Numbered from the stretch's first letter, positions 35,942-45,345 are shown. The stretch: 64,000 nucleotides of DNA from Streptomyces sp. CB02959 (GCF_002803155.1 NZ_NNBP01000031.1:1-64000), one strand, 5' to 3'. Translations and numbers: made by a program. Notes: generated from the sequence alone by a model not told the origin.

Positions 35942-36130
35942 CAGAGCCTCCAACGAGAGATCGAGCAGGCGCTCACGACCCACGGCTGTGTGTCCAGTGG
36001 CAAGTTGACAGGGAGACATGTTCGAACGTGTCAAACATGGAGCCAAAATGAGCAACAGTCAACAACTCTGAACAGAATCGCGCGCAATGCTGCCCGGGGC
36101 CCGGAATCGGCTGCATGGCCGTGGCTCGAT
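35942..36130. promoter_or_regulatory. Upstream region of the glycosidase
   Basis: Contains the GGAGG ribosome site (35947-35951) and an AT-richer segment about 36005-36075 with GTTCGAACGTGTCAAAC, a plausible promoter/operator area. No specific regulator site is claimed. Confidence 0.35.
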
Positions 36131-36351
36131 TCAGGGTGCGCCGTACAACGTGGGCGTCGTACCGCGCGGACCACGCTCGAACAGCTCGACTCCCAGCACG
36201 GTTTCCAGCTCGCGCAGCCCGCGCGTGAGGACCGGCTGCGTCACGTGCAGGTGCTCCGCCGCCTTGAGGAGGCTGCCCTGCTCGGCGATGCGGTGATCGG
36301 AACGAGATGACGCAGCTTGAGGCGTACGTTGGGCAGATCGTCGGGGTGCAT
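36131..36351 (-). pseudogene. LysR family regulator, N-terminal relic
   Basis: Starts at ATG 36351 (MHPDDLPNVRLKLRHLV) after GGAGAGGGG. One frameshift near 36300 leads into IAEQGSLLKAAEHLHVTQPV and LTRGLRELETVLGVELFERG, the LysR winged-helix, then a stop at 36131. The whole effector domain is missing. It is divergent from an aldehyde dehydrogenase relic, as a LysR-controlled catabolic operon would be. Confidence 0.7.
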
Positions 36352-36488
36352 GAACGCCCCTCTCCAGCAGCTATGCCTGATCGGGCATACCGATGAGCGG
36401 AATAGGCATTATTCAGGCATGGCTCAGCTCGCCAAGATACTCGTACGAGAAGGCGCTGCGGGACGGCGGAAGCTTGGAGGCCATCGGT

Positions 36489-36690
36489 ATGAGCGACGTG
36501 CGGCCCGCACAAGCGGGCCCGCGGCGCTGGGCGCACTACGTCAGCGGATGGTTCAGTGATCGGAACGGTTCTTGAAGCGGACGCCGGAACGGCTGACCGT
36601 GCGGTGCGGGCCGCGCGGTCGGCCCTCGACGGGCCGTGGGGCAGCAGCACGGTGGAGGAGCGCGCTTCCTCCGTCCACCGGGCTGAGCGG
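36489..36690 (+). pseudogene. Aldehyde dehydrogenase, N-terminal fragment
   Basis: ATG 36489 follows GGAGG at nine bases: MSDVRPAQAGPRRWAHYVSG, then, after a frame change near 36550, VIGTVLEADAGTADRAVRAA and RSALDGPWGSSTVEERAS. This is the start of an NAD-dependent aldehyde dehydrogenase; catalytic Cys/Glu regions are absent. Divergent from the LysR relic. Confidence 0.6.
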
Positions 36691-36931
36691 CAGCCGCCCT
36701 TGCGGTTGGGAGCGGTCCGCCCCTCGCTCCGCCAGCGTTGGGCCCTCAACGCCACGAGGTCTGCGTCGCCAGCACGCCGTCGCGTTCGACCTTGCGGCCG
36801 CCGACGTAGAAGGCCGCTGGAGATACCGTGCCCCGATTGTCCGAATTCTCGTTGAGGCAGGTCCTCCAGCGGCTGAAAAAGCACACACACGGGCGGCAGC
36901 GCTGCGTGGTGCTCACCCTGTGGGCCGCCTC
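36691..36931. other. Unassigned scrap region
   Basis: A minus-strand stretch ending at about 36748 reads AAFYVGGRKVERDGVLATQT before a stop and looks like a protein C-terminus, family unknown. Nothing else supported. Confidence 0.3.
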
Positions 36932-37185
36932 CTACGCGCGCAGTGTGGACCAGTCCGTTCCCTTGGGCCGCCAGTACTGCAGGTTGATGCCCTTGGTTCC
37001 CTGGAGTTCGATGGTGGCGTACTCGTTGTCGGAGAACACCCAGTAATGGGTGCTGGTGGAGGTTTCTGACCCAGGCACCTTCATCACGGAGTCGATGACG
37101 CTCCGCCCTTTGGGGGAGGGCCAGTAGTCGATGATGCTGCGCCAGTCCTGGACCTGAGTGCCGGCGGTTCCCTCGAGTTTGGTGT
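36932..37185 (-). pseudogene. Hemopexin-repeat-like fragment
   Basis: The frame ends NLQYWRPKGTDWSTLRA-stop (36932) and includes SIIDYWPSPKGRSVIDSVMK and THYWVFSDNEYATIELQGTK. The WVFxDxxYATIE pattern resembles hemopexin-type beta-propeller blades found in some bacterial secreted proteins. It begins in the middle of a blade, with an unconvincing start at 37234. Confidence 0.35.
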
Positions 37186-37249
37186 TGGCGTCTGCGGCGC
37201 CAGCGCGACCAGTGCAGAACCGTGGGCTCGACACCCTCGGGGCGGCCCG

Positions 37250-37843
37250 TCAGTGGCCGGGAGGGGTCTCGGTCCAGACACAGACTGCGGGGATGTCTCC
37301 CGGGTTGCTGTAGCGATGCGGTACGGAGGAGTTGAAGCTGACGCAGTCACCGGGCGTGAGGTGGTAGTGCACGCCGGCGATCCAGTAGTCGAGTTCGCCG
37401 CTCAGGAGGAGTCCGACTTCTTCGCCTCCGTGAGTGTGGGGGTTGTCGCCCGAGGAAGCACCTGGCGCGACCTCCAGCAGCATCATTTCGAGTTGGCCGC
37501 CGTGTTTGGGGTTGAGGAGGGTGTAGGTCACTCCGGGCACTCCCGCCCGAGTGAGTTCGACTCGCTGGTCGGGCCGGGTGAGCGCCGAGGGTTCCCGGTC
37601 GAGTTCGCGGAACAGTCGGCTGAGTGTGGTGCCGAGGGCGTCGACGATGGTGCGCAACGTGTTGATCGTCGGGCTGTTCACATCACGCTCGACGTTGCTG
37701 AGGTAGCTGCGGGACAACCCCGTCTTGTCGGCCAACTTCTCCAGCGTGAGGCCGCGCGCCAGGCGCTCACGGCGCAGGTGCTGGCCGATCCCGTTATTTT
37801 CCGAGGTCCCCGGCGCTGCGGGCACGGGTTCTTCGGTCGACAC
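37250..37843 (-). CDS. XRE-cupin regulator
   Basis: A 197-residue regulator with an N-terminal XRE helix-turn-helix (GIGQHLRRERLARGLTLEKL, ADKTGLSRSYLSNVERDVNS) and a C-terminal cupin (NPHTHGGEEVGLLLSGELDY, HYHLTPGDCVSFNSSVPHRY). GTG 37843 has a strong GGAGGAGGGG site; an ATG pair at 37879-37882 is an alternative. XRE-cupin regulators usually sense a small molecule, often an amino acid or amine, and control adjacent catabolism. It is divergent from the D-threonine-aldolase-like gene, its probable target. Confidence 0.88.
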   Translation of the reverse strand: MSTEEPVPAAPGTSENNGIGQHLRRERLARGLTLEKLADKTGLSRSYLSNVERDVNSPTINTLRTIVDALGTTLSRLFRELDREPSALTRPDQRVELTRAGVPGVTYTLLNPKHGGQLEMMLLEVAPGASSGDNPHTHGGEEVGLLLSGELDYWIAGVHYHLTPGDCVSFNSSVPHRYSNPGDIPAVCVWTETPPGH

Positions 37844-37918
37844 CGACCCCTCCTCCAGTAAATGCGTCACTGCGTCCATCATAGTGGTTGGAGGGGATGT
37901 CCTGAATGGTTTACGCTC

Positions 37919-37936
37919 CGTCGTGTATATGCGACG
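37919..37936. promoter_or_regulatory. CGTCG-N8-CGACG inverted repeat
   Basis: Perfect 5-bp arms around TGTATATG, in the 133-bp gap between the divergent XRE-cupin and aldolase-like genes, 40 bp before the aldolase start. The TATATG inside could be a -10 element, so binding would block it. Candidate operator for the XRE-cupin protein. Confidence 0.35.
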
Positions 37937-37976
37937 CACGTGTGTGTCGGTGACTACTCCTGGCTTTGGAGATCGG

Positions 37977-39131
37977 ATGGATCGCGACATGACTACAGAC
38001 AAGGGCCGGGCCCGACTGCCGGAACTGCGCCTGGACCGTGGCACGCTGGAGCACAATGTCCAGGTCATGGCTGCCTGGTGCCGCAACCATCGTGTTGAGC
38101 TGGCTCCGCACATCAAGACCACCATGACGCGCCCGGTCGTCGAACGGCAGCTGTCCGCCGGGGCATGGGGCGTCACGGTCGCCACCGTGGCCCAAGCCGC
38201 CATCGCCCTGGAATGGGGGGCGCGGCGCGTCATCGTGGCGAACCAGGTGATCCACCCCACTGATCTTGAAATCGTCCGGCAATGGCTGGATGAGGTGTCG
38301 GATCTTGAGCTTTACTGCTTCGTCGACTCCACAACCGGCATCGACCTCGCCCGTGAAGCCCTGGCAGGGGCCGCCAGCCCGCTGCGGATCCTCATCGACA
38401 TCGGCACCGAAGGAGGCCGCACCGGCGTGCGGGACCCAGCTGCCGCCGGTGGGCTCGCCCGAGACGTCCATGCCTCACCGGAACTACTCCTCGCCGGCGT
38501 CGCCGGCTACGAGGGAATCCGCAGCAACCTGCGGGATGCCGCCACCCTCGCGGCCGTCGACGAGCACTGCCGGACGGCGATCAAGGTGTTTCGCAGCCTC
38601 ACCTCACTGTTCGAGATCACGCAGCCGGTCTTCAGCATGGGCGGCTCCGCCTTCCCCGACCGTGTCGTACGCGCCGTGGCTGCTTACTTTCAACGTCCCG
38701 ACGCCCTGCGGATGGTGCCCGTGCTCCGCTCCGGCTGCTACGTCACCCACGACCACGGCACCTACGAGCACGTCTCGCCCGTGCCCGACCTGAAGCCAGC
38801 GCTCACCGTCCGGGCGGTCGTACTCTCCACCCCGGAACCGCAGCGTGCCGTCATCGGCGCCGGGAGGCGTGAACTGCCCTACGACGCGGGCCTGCCCGTC
38901 CTCCTTCGCGCCCACGACGCACTCGGCGCGCCACGGCCGTCCGCCGCAGCAACGGCGTCCCAGATCTACGACCACCACCTCGTCCTCACCCAGGCACACG
39001 GGCTGCAGGTCGGAGACCAGGTCGACCTCGGCATCTCCCACCCCTGCTCAGCTTTCGACCGCTGGCCCGGCATCACCGTCGTCGACGGCGACGACCGCAC
39101 CGACGAGGTGTGGCACCCGCAATTCCACTGA
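37977..39131 (+). CDS. D-threonine aldolase / D-serine dehydratase-like PLP enzyme
   Basis: A 384-residue alanine-racemase-fold PLP enzyme. LAPHIKTTMTRPVVERQLSA carries the PLP lysine (HIKTT); LRILIDIGTEGGRTGVRD, VAGYEGIRSNL and the metal-site HPCSAFDRWPGI at the C-terminus match the D-serine dehydratase/D-threonine aldolase group, which cleave or deaminate beta-hydroxy D-amino acids. ATG 37977 has GGAG upstream; ATG 37989 is an alternative. Divergent from the XRE-cupin regulator. Confidence 0.85.
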   Translation: MDRDMTTDKGRARLPELRLDRGTLEHNVQVMAAWCRNHRVELAPHIKTTMTRPVVERQLSAGAWGVTVATVAQAAIALEWGARRVIVANQVIHPTDLEIVRQWLDEVSDLELYCFVDSTTGIDLAREALAGAASPLRILIDIGTEGGRTGVRDPAAAGGLARDVHASPELLLAGVAGYEGIRSNLRDAATLAAVDEHCRTAIKVFRSLTSLFEITQPVFSMGGSAFPDRVVRAVAAYFQRPDALRMVPVLRSGCYVTHDHGTYEHVSPVPDLKPALTVRAVVLSTPEPQRAVIGAGRRELPYDAGLPVLLRAHDALGAPRPSAAATASQIYDHHLVLTQAHGLQVGDQVDLGISHPCSAFDRWPGITVVDGDDRTDEVWHPQFH

Positions 39132-39222
39132 TCATCAAGTCCACCCGCCCCACTCCGGCATTCGCCGCCAGGATCCATGCTCCGGGCATGATCTGTTTGA
39201 AGACGGACCCTAGCTAGCCGCC

Positions 39223-39724
39223 GTGCAGTACGTCTTCCAAGACGCCCGGGCCGCCTTCGACGACCACCGTCCCGTCATCGACCAGATCGCCCGCACCGCG
39301 GTATGCCTGCGCGGCACCGCCCCGACGACGGCCCGCGCGGAGGCCCTGGCCACCCTCACCCGACTCGGCGCACCGTCTGCCCGCCCGGCTCTCCGGCGGC
39401 GAACTCCACCGCGCGGCCCTCGCCCGCGCCCTGCTCGCCCGCCCCCGGATCCTGGTCTGCGACGAGGTCACCTCCGGCCTGGACACGGTCTCCCGCCGCA
39501 GCCTCCTCGACCTCCTCGCCGGACTGGTTCGCGACCGCGGCGAGATGTCCCTGGCACTTATCACCCACGACCTGGACACCGCCCGCCTGGCCCACCACAT
39601 CGCCGTACTGGACGCCGGCGAACTCGCCGAACAGGGCCCCGCCGAGCGGCTCCTGACCGCGCCGCGGCACCCGTTCACCGTCTCCCTCATGCAGACGGTG
39701 GCCGCGCCGGACACTGCGCGCTGA
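39223..39724 (+). pseudogene. Oligopeptide/nickel-type ABC ATPase, fragment
   Basis: Starts inside the protein: VQYVFQDARAAFDDHRPVID (Q-loop region), then, after a frame change near 39365, ARLSGGELHRAALARALLAR (signature), ILVCDEVTSGLD (Walker B) and LALITHDLDTARLAHHIAVL (H-loop), ending at 39724. Walker A and the N-terminus are missing. It resembles the second ATPase of Opp/Dpp systems. Confidence 0.68.
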
Positions 39725-39746
39725 GATCAACGAAGCGGGGAGGCCG

Positions 39747-39995
39747 TCAGCAGGTCGGTCCGGCGATGTCCTGCGTGCCGAGCACAGTGAGCAGGTCGAG
39801 GAGGTCGGTGCTGTCGGTGCCGACCGCGGGGGGTGAACCAGAGCAGCCGCTGCCGGCCCTCCTCGCTATCTGCTCCGAGGGCTGGGATCCGGCGCCGCGT
39901 TCCAGTTCGTTGTAGTAGTCCACCGATGCACCGGCGAGCTGGGCGACCCCCACCGCCGGCGGCCGTGCAGAGCGCCGTCGATACCGGTGGGTCAC
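39747..39995 (-). pseudogene. MmyB-like XRE regulator HTH fragment
   Basis: Reads GVAQLAGASVDYYNELERGA then GSQPSEQIARRAG, the recognition region of MmyB-like regulators similar to the intact one at 10427, followed by unrelated sequence. A fragment without start or ligand domain. Confidence 0.45.
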
Positions 39996-40170
39996 ACGGC
40001 ATCGGCCGAGCGGTCTCCCGCCGGCGCGCCCAGGACGGCCTTGCCGTGGTGGTGAATCACGCCCGGGACGCGGCGGGTGCCGAGGAAAAGGTGGCGGTGA
40101 TCACGGCCACCGGCGGGCGGGCCATCTCCGCGCAGGCGGACGTGGCGGACGAGCACGCGGCCGCCGCATG
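39975..40170 (+). pseudogene. SDR oxidoreductase N-terminal fragment
   Basis: DTGGSHGIGRAVSRRRAQDG (TGxxxGIG nucleotide motif), then LAVVVNHARDAAGAEEKVAV and RAISAQADVADEHAAAA. Ends abruptly at an HTH relic on the other strand. The catalytic part is missing. Confidence 0.5.
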
Positions 40171-40189
40171 TTCGATCGGGTGCGGCCGG

Positions 40190-40340
40190 CGCAGGCGCAG
40201 CCGGTGATCTTCGCGAGGTAGCGCAGGTGGCCGCGCTCGGCGGGGTCGAGGCTGAGGGCGTCCGCGAGCGCGTGGACCACGGCAGGGGAGGCGGTACGGG
40301 GCCCGCGACACCACCGCGGGCCCCGTATGCCTGGGCAAGG
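40190..40340 (-). pseudogene. Second MmyB-like HTH fragment
   Basis: ASPAVVHALADALSLDPAER and GHLRYLAKITG match the region just after the HTH of MmyB-type regulators. It ends where the SDR fragment begins, as if a divergent SDR/regulator pair had lost its middle. Confidence 0.45.
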
Positions 40341-40392
40341 CAGGGGAGGCATCGGTCACGCCCGCACGGGCGTCGGCCTGGAACTGCCGGGA

Positions 40393-41316
40393 CTACTTGA
40401 CGAGTTTACCGATGGCGTTGGCCTCCTGGACCTGGCTGGACAGGAAGTCCCACGACAGGTTGATGTAGCCGCCGTCGCCCCAGTTGCTGCCCCAGGAGTT
40501 CTCGACGCGGACGCCCTGGTTGTTGTAGCCGACGATGGTGATCTCGTGGCCGCCCAGGACCGGGTCCTCGGCGCCGCCGGGCTGGTACGAGTAGTCGGCC
40601 GCCGTCTGCTGGGTGATGTCCTGGAAGCTCTGGTGCACAGGGAGGGAGATGGCGACCGGTTCGCCGTCGGCGAGGGCCTGCTTCACGTCGGCCTGGATCT
40701 GGTTGCCGGTGTGCAGCTGGGTGTGGCCCGACAGCTTCCAGTGCGCGGCATTCTGGCGCTCGGCGTCGGTCGGCTGGGTGGTGAAGTCGAAGTCGCCCTG
40801 GGTGTAGTCCGACTTCGAGTCGACTCCCTGCGACTCCGCGATGCTGAACGTGTCGTCCGGGGTGCTGCCCTGGTCGTTGCCCTTGGCTATCTGGGCGTAG
40901 GTGTACATGGGGGCCTGCGGGCCGCCGGAGATGCCCTGCTGCTTCTCCTGGATGCTGTAGCCGGAGTAGTCGATGGCCCATGACACGCAGGAGCCGACCC
41001 TGCCTTGATTGCCCGGGGTGATCGCGTACTGGCTCAGGTCCACGCTGTCCGGGACGCCCCCGGGCGCGCCGCCCTCGTGCGGTGAGAGAGCCGCGAGACG
41101 GGAGACGACCGAGGCGTGCGTCGAGAGTGCGCTCGCCTTGCCGCCGGACGGCAGCTTGGCGCCGAGTGCGAAGTGGTGGTGTGCGTCGCCATGGGAGGCG
41201 AACGTGCCTGAGGCCGAGGCGATGCCGGCGGACAGGGCGGCGACGGCGCCGGCGGCGGCCATGGCGATGGCGGCGCGGGTTTTCGTGTGCGTCTTCTTCT
41301 TGTGCGAGGGGGGCAT
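40393..41316 (-). CDS. Secreted papain-like (C1) cysteine protease
   Basis: A 307-residue exported protease. MPPSHKKKTHTKTRAAIAMA then a hydrophobic AAAGAVAALSAGIASAS is a Sec signal. PGNQGRVGSCVSWAIDYSGY has the oxyanion Gln and nucleophile Cys; DPVLGGHEITIVGYN supplies the His, and VENSWGSNWGDGGYINLSW the Asn-Ser-Trp-Gly. It has a short pro-region compared with eukaryotic papains, as is usual in Streptomyces. ATG 41316 follows GAGGAG. Substrate unknown; no inhibitor gene adjacent. Confidence 0.9.
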   Translation of the reverse strand: MPPSHKKKTHTKTRAAIAMAAAGAVAALSAGIASASGTFASHGDAHHHFALGAKLPSGGKASALSTHASVVSRLAALSPHEGGAPGGVPDSVDLSQYAITPGNQGRVGSCVSWAIDYSGYSIQEKQQGISGGPQAPMYTYAQIAKGNDQGSTPDDTFSIAESQGVDSKSDYTQGDFDFTTQPTDAERQNAAHWKLSGHTQLHTGNQIQADVKQALADGEPVAISLPVHQSFQDITQQTAADYSYQPGGAEDPVLGGHEITIVGYNNQGVRVENSWGSNWGDGGYINLSWDFLSSQVQEANAIGKLVK

Positions 41317-42689
41317 GTGGGGGGTGTCTCCTCAGGGGCGGACGTTCTGTGACCCGGTGCGGGTCACGGGCCGCCGACCGGGGCCGGCCGGCGGAGCTTG
41401 ACTGGGCGGGGAGCCTGGACGCGCTTGGGATCCGGTGGTGCCGGGCGCCGGAGTGCGCAGCCGGGGAGGCCGGGGTTCGTACGAAACCGTTGGGATGCGT
41501 GTCGCACCGCGCGGTGGCTGAGGCGGACCCGCCGGAACTGCTGACCTGCGGTACCGAGCAGATACTCAACAGTCTTGCCCAGAAGGGAAGTTCAGAAGGT
41601 GATCCAGTCGGTGGTACGCATTACGGCTGCGGCGCAGTGGTCCGGGGTGCCTGGCTATCGCGCGGGTCGGCAGGTTCGCGGGACGGCGCCAGGGGTGACC
41701 GTGGCCAGGGGCCGGGGTGCGGCGGTGGGTGTGCCGGGGCGGCGCGGTGGGGATCCAGGCGAGGTCCGCAACGGAGTCTCCTTGCGTATGGCAGCAGCCC
41801 GTGCTCGACGGCCGCCGGGGGCGGTCGTGGTGCTTGGGCGGCTCCCATGGGTGTGGGGGGAAGGAGCCTGCAAATGACGGACTGCCGATCATGGAGAGTC
41901 CGGCGGTGATGCCGGTGGAACTTCTGTTCGGCAGGCCGATTGGGGCAGGAAGTTATGCGGCTCACGCGTCGGGTGTCAATGGCCGAAAGCCTTCAGGGGG
42001 CGGGTAGTTGGTGCATGTACGACGCGAATGTCCCGAAGATGTCAAGTGTGTTGGTGTGAGCTAGTGAGGTAGGGGGTGTTCGCCGCCCGTCGGCGGGGCG
42101 GTGCTGGCGGCGTGCGGGGTGGTGCCGGCCGTGGGTTCGCTTCCGTGACCAGCGGGGACGCGGTTGGGGGTGTCCGGTTGGGCAGGGGCGACGCCGCCGT
42201 CGGAAGCGGGCGGGATCGAGGGGCGGAACCGGCCCGCTGGACAGCATGCCCGGAGCTGGCTGCGCTGCCTTCTTTTCCCTTCCCTTTTCTCATTCATGGG
42301 GTTGGGAAGGTGCATGCAGGATGCCGATGCGGCGCTCGACACCAAGGTCTGCTCCAGGCGCTTGACTTACATCGGGAGCGGACGCGCCGGGATGTACCGC
42401 CTGTTGGGCGCGAGCGACGTCGACGCCATTGGCCAGCCCGGACGCGGACGGCCACGACGTGCGGTATGTCCTCGAACAGGACACGATTCTCACCGCGGAA
42501 CCGCCCCTCGACGGTCCCGACGGTCCACTGTTGTCAGGCTGCGCTGCAGGGCAGCCCCAGGTCGGGTCTTGTGGCACCTCCTGAGAGACGTCGGCCAGGT
42601 TGGCTCCTGTGCTGCTCTGCCTGTGGCGCCTGAACGCCAGCTGTGACTGCGGTGTCGGCGTTGAGCTTGGTGTGCACGGGCGCCACGAT
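41317..42689. other. Long stretch without a supported gene
   Basis: About 1.4 kb between the protease and a decayed hypothetical gene. Frames on both strands are open in places but none has a start with a ribosome site and a recognisable protein. A plus-strand patch about 42435-42540 (ADGHDVRYVLEQDTILTAEP) looks protein-like but is isolated. Confidence 0.4.
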
Positions 42690-43124
42690 GGGGTCGCCAC
42701 GGCCCGCCTCGTAGCCGAGGTTCGGCAGGGGGAAGCGGCCGTCTCCCTCAGTGATGGTGTAGAGCGTCTTCATGGCCTGGAGCCCGGAATGGGTACGAAC
42801 ACATGCAGTTGGCGCCCATGGTGCGGGCCAGCCGGCGCACCGTCTGGGCGTTGGACAACTCGCTGGGCCGGGCCGTGACCGTCAGCATGAGCGAGCTGAG
42901 CCGGCCGTCGGGTTCGTCCTCCGACGGCACGGCCAGCATCTCGTACATCTACTGATGGACGAGGACGGCGTGGGCGATCTCCTCGTCTTTGGCGCGCCGT
43001 GTCGGTTCGGTGAGCTCTGCGATCAGCTTGTCGGTGTTGGCCTCCGCAGAGACGGTCAGGTCGATGTCCTGGAAGCCCTCAGGGACCAAGAGCTCAGCGG
43101 TAGATCGATCGTGGCAGTGGCCAC
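42690..43124 (-). pseudogene. Conserved hypothetical protein, frameshifted with in-frame stop
   Basis: GTG 43124 with GAGAGGAG upstream: VATATIDLP, then after a one-base shift ELLVPEGFQDIDLTVSAEAN, TDKLIAELTEPTRRAKDEEI, an in-frame TAG after AVLVHQ, then MYEMLAVPSEDEPDGRLSSL, MLTVTARPSELSNAQTVRRL. A further shift gives FVPIPGSRAMKTLYTITEGD. It looks like a Streptomyces-specific family of unknown function (the PEGFQDIDL opening is characteristic), now a relic. Confidence 0.5.
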
Positions 43125-43345
43125 GGTGGTACTCCTCTCAGGAAACGGATACGACCAGCCCTGTCCCGGGCCCCGCCGCATCGATGAACGGGGCCGTCTC
43201 GGCCGTTGAACGCCGGCCGGGACAGCCGACCGGCAGCAGAGTCCGTGGGCGTACGGGCAGGTGGGAAGGCCACGGCGGGTGCCCCGCCACCCGTTCACAG
43301 CCGACGGCGGGACTGCCGTTCGGGAGGGGCGGCGGTCTGCCCGGC

Positions 43346-43372
43346 AGCGCTCCCGCGCCGGTCGGGAGCGCT
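43346..43372 (-). terminator. Stem-loop terminator
   Basis: AGCGCTCCCG (43346-43355) pairs perfectly with CGGGAGCGCT (43363-43372), loop of 7. It lies 13 bp beyond the stop at 43386 of the minus-strand hypothetical gene, as expected for its terminator. Confidence 0.65.
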
Positions 43373-43385
43373 GTGGCGGTGGGCT

Positions 43386-43727
43386 CTACGGCTGGGCCAT
43401 CTCGATGGAGCGGAGGCTGCGCAGCGTACGGCCACCGGCTACGTGCTGGGACGGGTAGAGCACCTGGATGTTCACGGTGAGAGGTGCGCCGGGCTCGATG
43501 GTGTGGCCGTCGTCCGGCGTGGTGATGACGACGGACCCGTCGGTGCCGTCCTTGACCACGTCGTACCACCGGGTGAGGGCATCAGTGGCGGCAAGGCGAT
43601 CGGTCTTGCCGCGGTCGACGGCGCGTTCCGGGGAAGCGGCGATCCACTCGCGGGCGACCAGGGCCGCTTGGGGAGTGGTTGGCAGAGCGTCGGGCGCGTT
43701 GCCGAGTCCCGCGTCTCCGGTGGCTCA
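43386..43727 (-). pseudogene. Hypothetical protein, C-terminal part
   Basis: In one minus-strand frame: PQAALVAREWIAASPERAVD, DALTRWYDVVKDGTDGSVVI, EPGAPLTVNIQVLYPSQHVA and RTLRSLRSIEMAQP-stop. The sequence is coherent and protein-like, but the frame closes at a TGA near 43728 with no start, so only the C-terminal 110 residues remain. It precedes the relic at 42690-43124 on the same strand and may have been in one operon. Family unknown. Confidence 0.4.
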
Positions 43728-43926
43728 TCAGGCATTCACGATGACATGTCCGGACTGCGGCGCCCATCACCAAGGAATCTACACACAAGCATCACGGGAG
43801 GCTCGGATGGTCTACGCGTCGAAACCGTGGTGTGCCGTTAGCGTTACTCGCCGCTCGATCCCGCGTGCGAATTTTGGTCAGGTCGTCGGCGCCCCTGGCG
43901 GCGCAGTCAGCACAGAAAGATCCCTG

Positions 43927-44823
43927 ATGGACTACTGCTCGTCGTGCAGTCGGACTCTCAACGGGGCACTGGTGTGCCCCGGGTGCGGCGATTACGCCCC
44001 GGACATAGCCCCGCCTACCCACCGCCGACACGCAGCGGTGGCCGCCCCCGCAGCGTGGGACGCCTGGCATGCAGCGGGCTCCGAGGCTCCTGGGCGCAAC
44101 CAGGGCTCGGGGGCTCACTACTCCGATGCCGCCCCCATCGCCGACGGCGCATCGGGGGGCGAGCTGCCGGACGCGTCGGAGGCCGGTTCGTTCGGCGGCC
44201 CCGACGTCACGGCCTCGACCGGTCAGGGACGAGCGGCCCGGCGGCGCCAGCTCGAACGTTGGAAGAAGCATCGGCGCCGGGCTGCGGCCGCGACCGCCGT
44301 TGCCCTGGTCGGCGGCGGCCTGACCGTCTCTCTGCTACAGAACAAGCCTTCCGCCGGCCACACCCAGGCGGCCACGACACCGGATCCGGAGCGCGGGTCC
44401 GATTCCGGAACCACGACGCTCGCCTCCGTACCGGGGGCGGATCCGGGCACCCCGGCCGCACAGCACCCCGGCACCCGCCCGCCTGCGACGGCCGACCGCG
44501 ATCGGAACACCACTGCGACGCCTCCCTCCGCCGCGACGTTCCGGCATCCGGATTCCCTTGCCGTGCCCCACCCGGCCGCGGCGCCGCTCACGACGTCGCA
44601 CGGCACGCCCACGCCAGCCGAACGACCGCACGTCGACCATGCCGCCGCGGCAGCACCGGCACCCACCGCGCCCGCACCCACCGCCCCCGCGGCCACCTCG
44701 ACCTCCGGCGCGGGCAGTACCTCCCTGACGCGCCCCGCACCGGCCGCTTCGACACCGCCAACCGCCCAGCCGGCGTCCCCGACGAACATCTGCCTGCTGG
44801 GAATCGTCTGCGTCGGCTCCTGA
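43927..44823 (+). CDS. SCO2400-family zinc-ribbon membrane protein
   Basis: A 298-residue protein. MDYCSSCSRTLNGALVCPGC forms a CxxC...CxxC zinc ribbon; a basic region (RRRQLERWKKHRRRAAAATA) leads into one membrane segment (ATAVALVGGGLTVSLL), then a long Ala/Pro/Thr-rich extracellular tail, ending NICLLGIVCVGS with two cysteines. This layout is that of the Streptomyces SCO2400 family of unknown function. ATG 43927 is the only sensible start given the zinc ribbon. Confidence 0.85.
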   Translation: MDYCSSCSRTLNGALVCPGCGDYAPDIAPPTHRRHAAVAAPAAWDAWHAAGSEAPGRNQGSGAHYSDAAPIADGASGGELPDASEAGSFGGPDVTASTGQGRAARRRQLERWKKHRRRAAAATAVALVGGGLTVSLLQNKPSAGHTQAATTPDPERGSDSGTTTLASVPGADPGTPAAQHPGTRPPATADRDRNTTATPPSAATFRHPDSLAVPHPAAAPLTTSHGTPTPAERPHVDHAAAAAPAPTAPAPTAPAATSTSGAGSTSLTRPAPAASTPPTAQPASPTNICLLGIVCVGS

Positions 44824-45022
44824 CCGACGCCGCAGAACCGGGAACTGGGTCCGGGGCACGCCTGCTCGACCACACCGATCCCGGCATCGGGAACGGCCGT
44901 TGTCACTCCTCGATGCCTGGGAGGGGAAGGACGATCGTGACGAACCGTTGGTGGAGCAGCATCGGCTCTTCGTCGGTGAGCACGTCCGGCGTTGGTGACG
45001 CCTGGTCGTTGAGCGATGTGTG

Positions 45023-45160
45023 ATGGAACTTGCGGAGCGGTTGGCGTCGGCTGAGTTGCCGGAGTTGCTTCGGCGGGTGCTGCCGCCGCCGACGGACGTG
45101 ACGCGTCCGCAGGTCGGGGACCGGTGCACCGAGCCGGCACAGCGCGCCAGCGAGCGGCCG
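45023..45160 (+). mobile_element. IS5-family transposase N-terminal fragment
   Basis: MELAERLASAELPELLRRVL then PPPTDVTRPQVGDR matches the start of Streptomyces IS5-type transposases (which open with a similar ERLVPDELW and end this part with RPQGG). The rest is missing. Confidence 0.5.
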
Positions 45161-45345
45161 ACCGGACGAAGCACGCCGTTGTGCTGCGGCTCTTTCGAGT
45201 CGGACCAGGTCCAGTGGGCGGGCCGTTGCGATGGATTCCGGTGGCCCGGGACGTTTCGCCGTGCCGTGAGCAGCCAGGTCACCGGAGACAACGCTGGTGA
45301 AGCTTGGCGAATTGTGGTCGCCCATATCCACTCCGACCTGTTGCC

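Noticed and set aside
42435..42540. Possible 4-hydroxyphenylpyruvate dioxygenase fragment
   Set aside because: GHDVRYVLEQ resembles a piece of that family, but no other element or metal ligand is present nearby.
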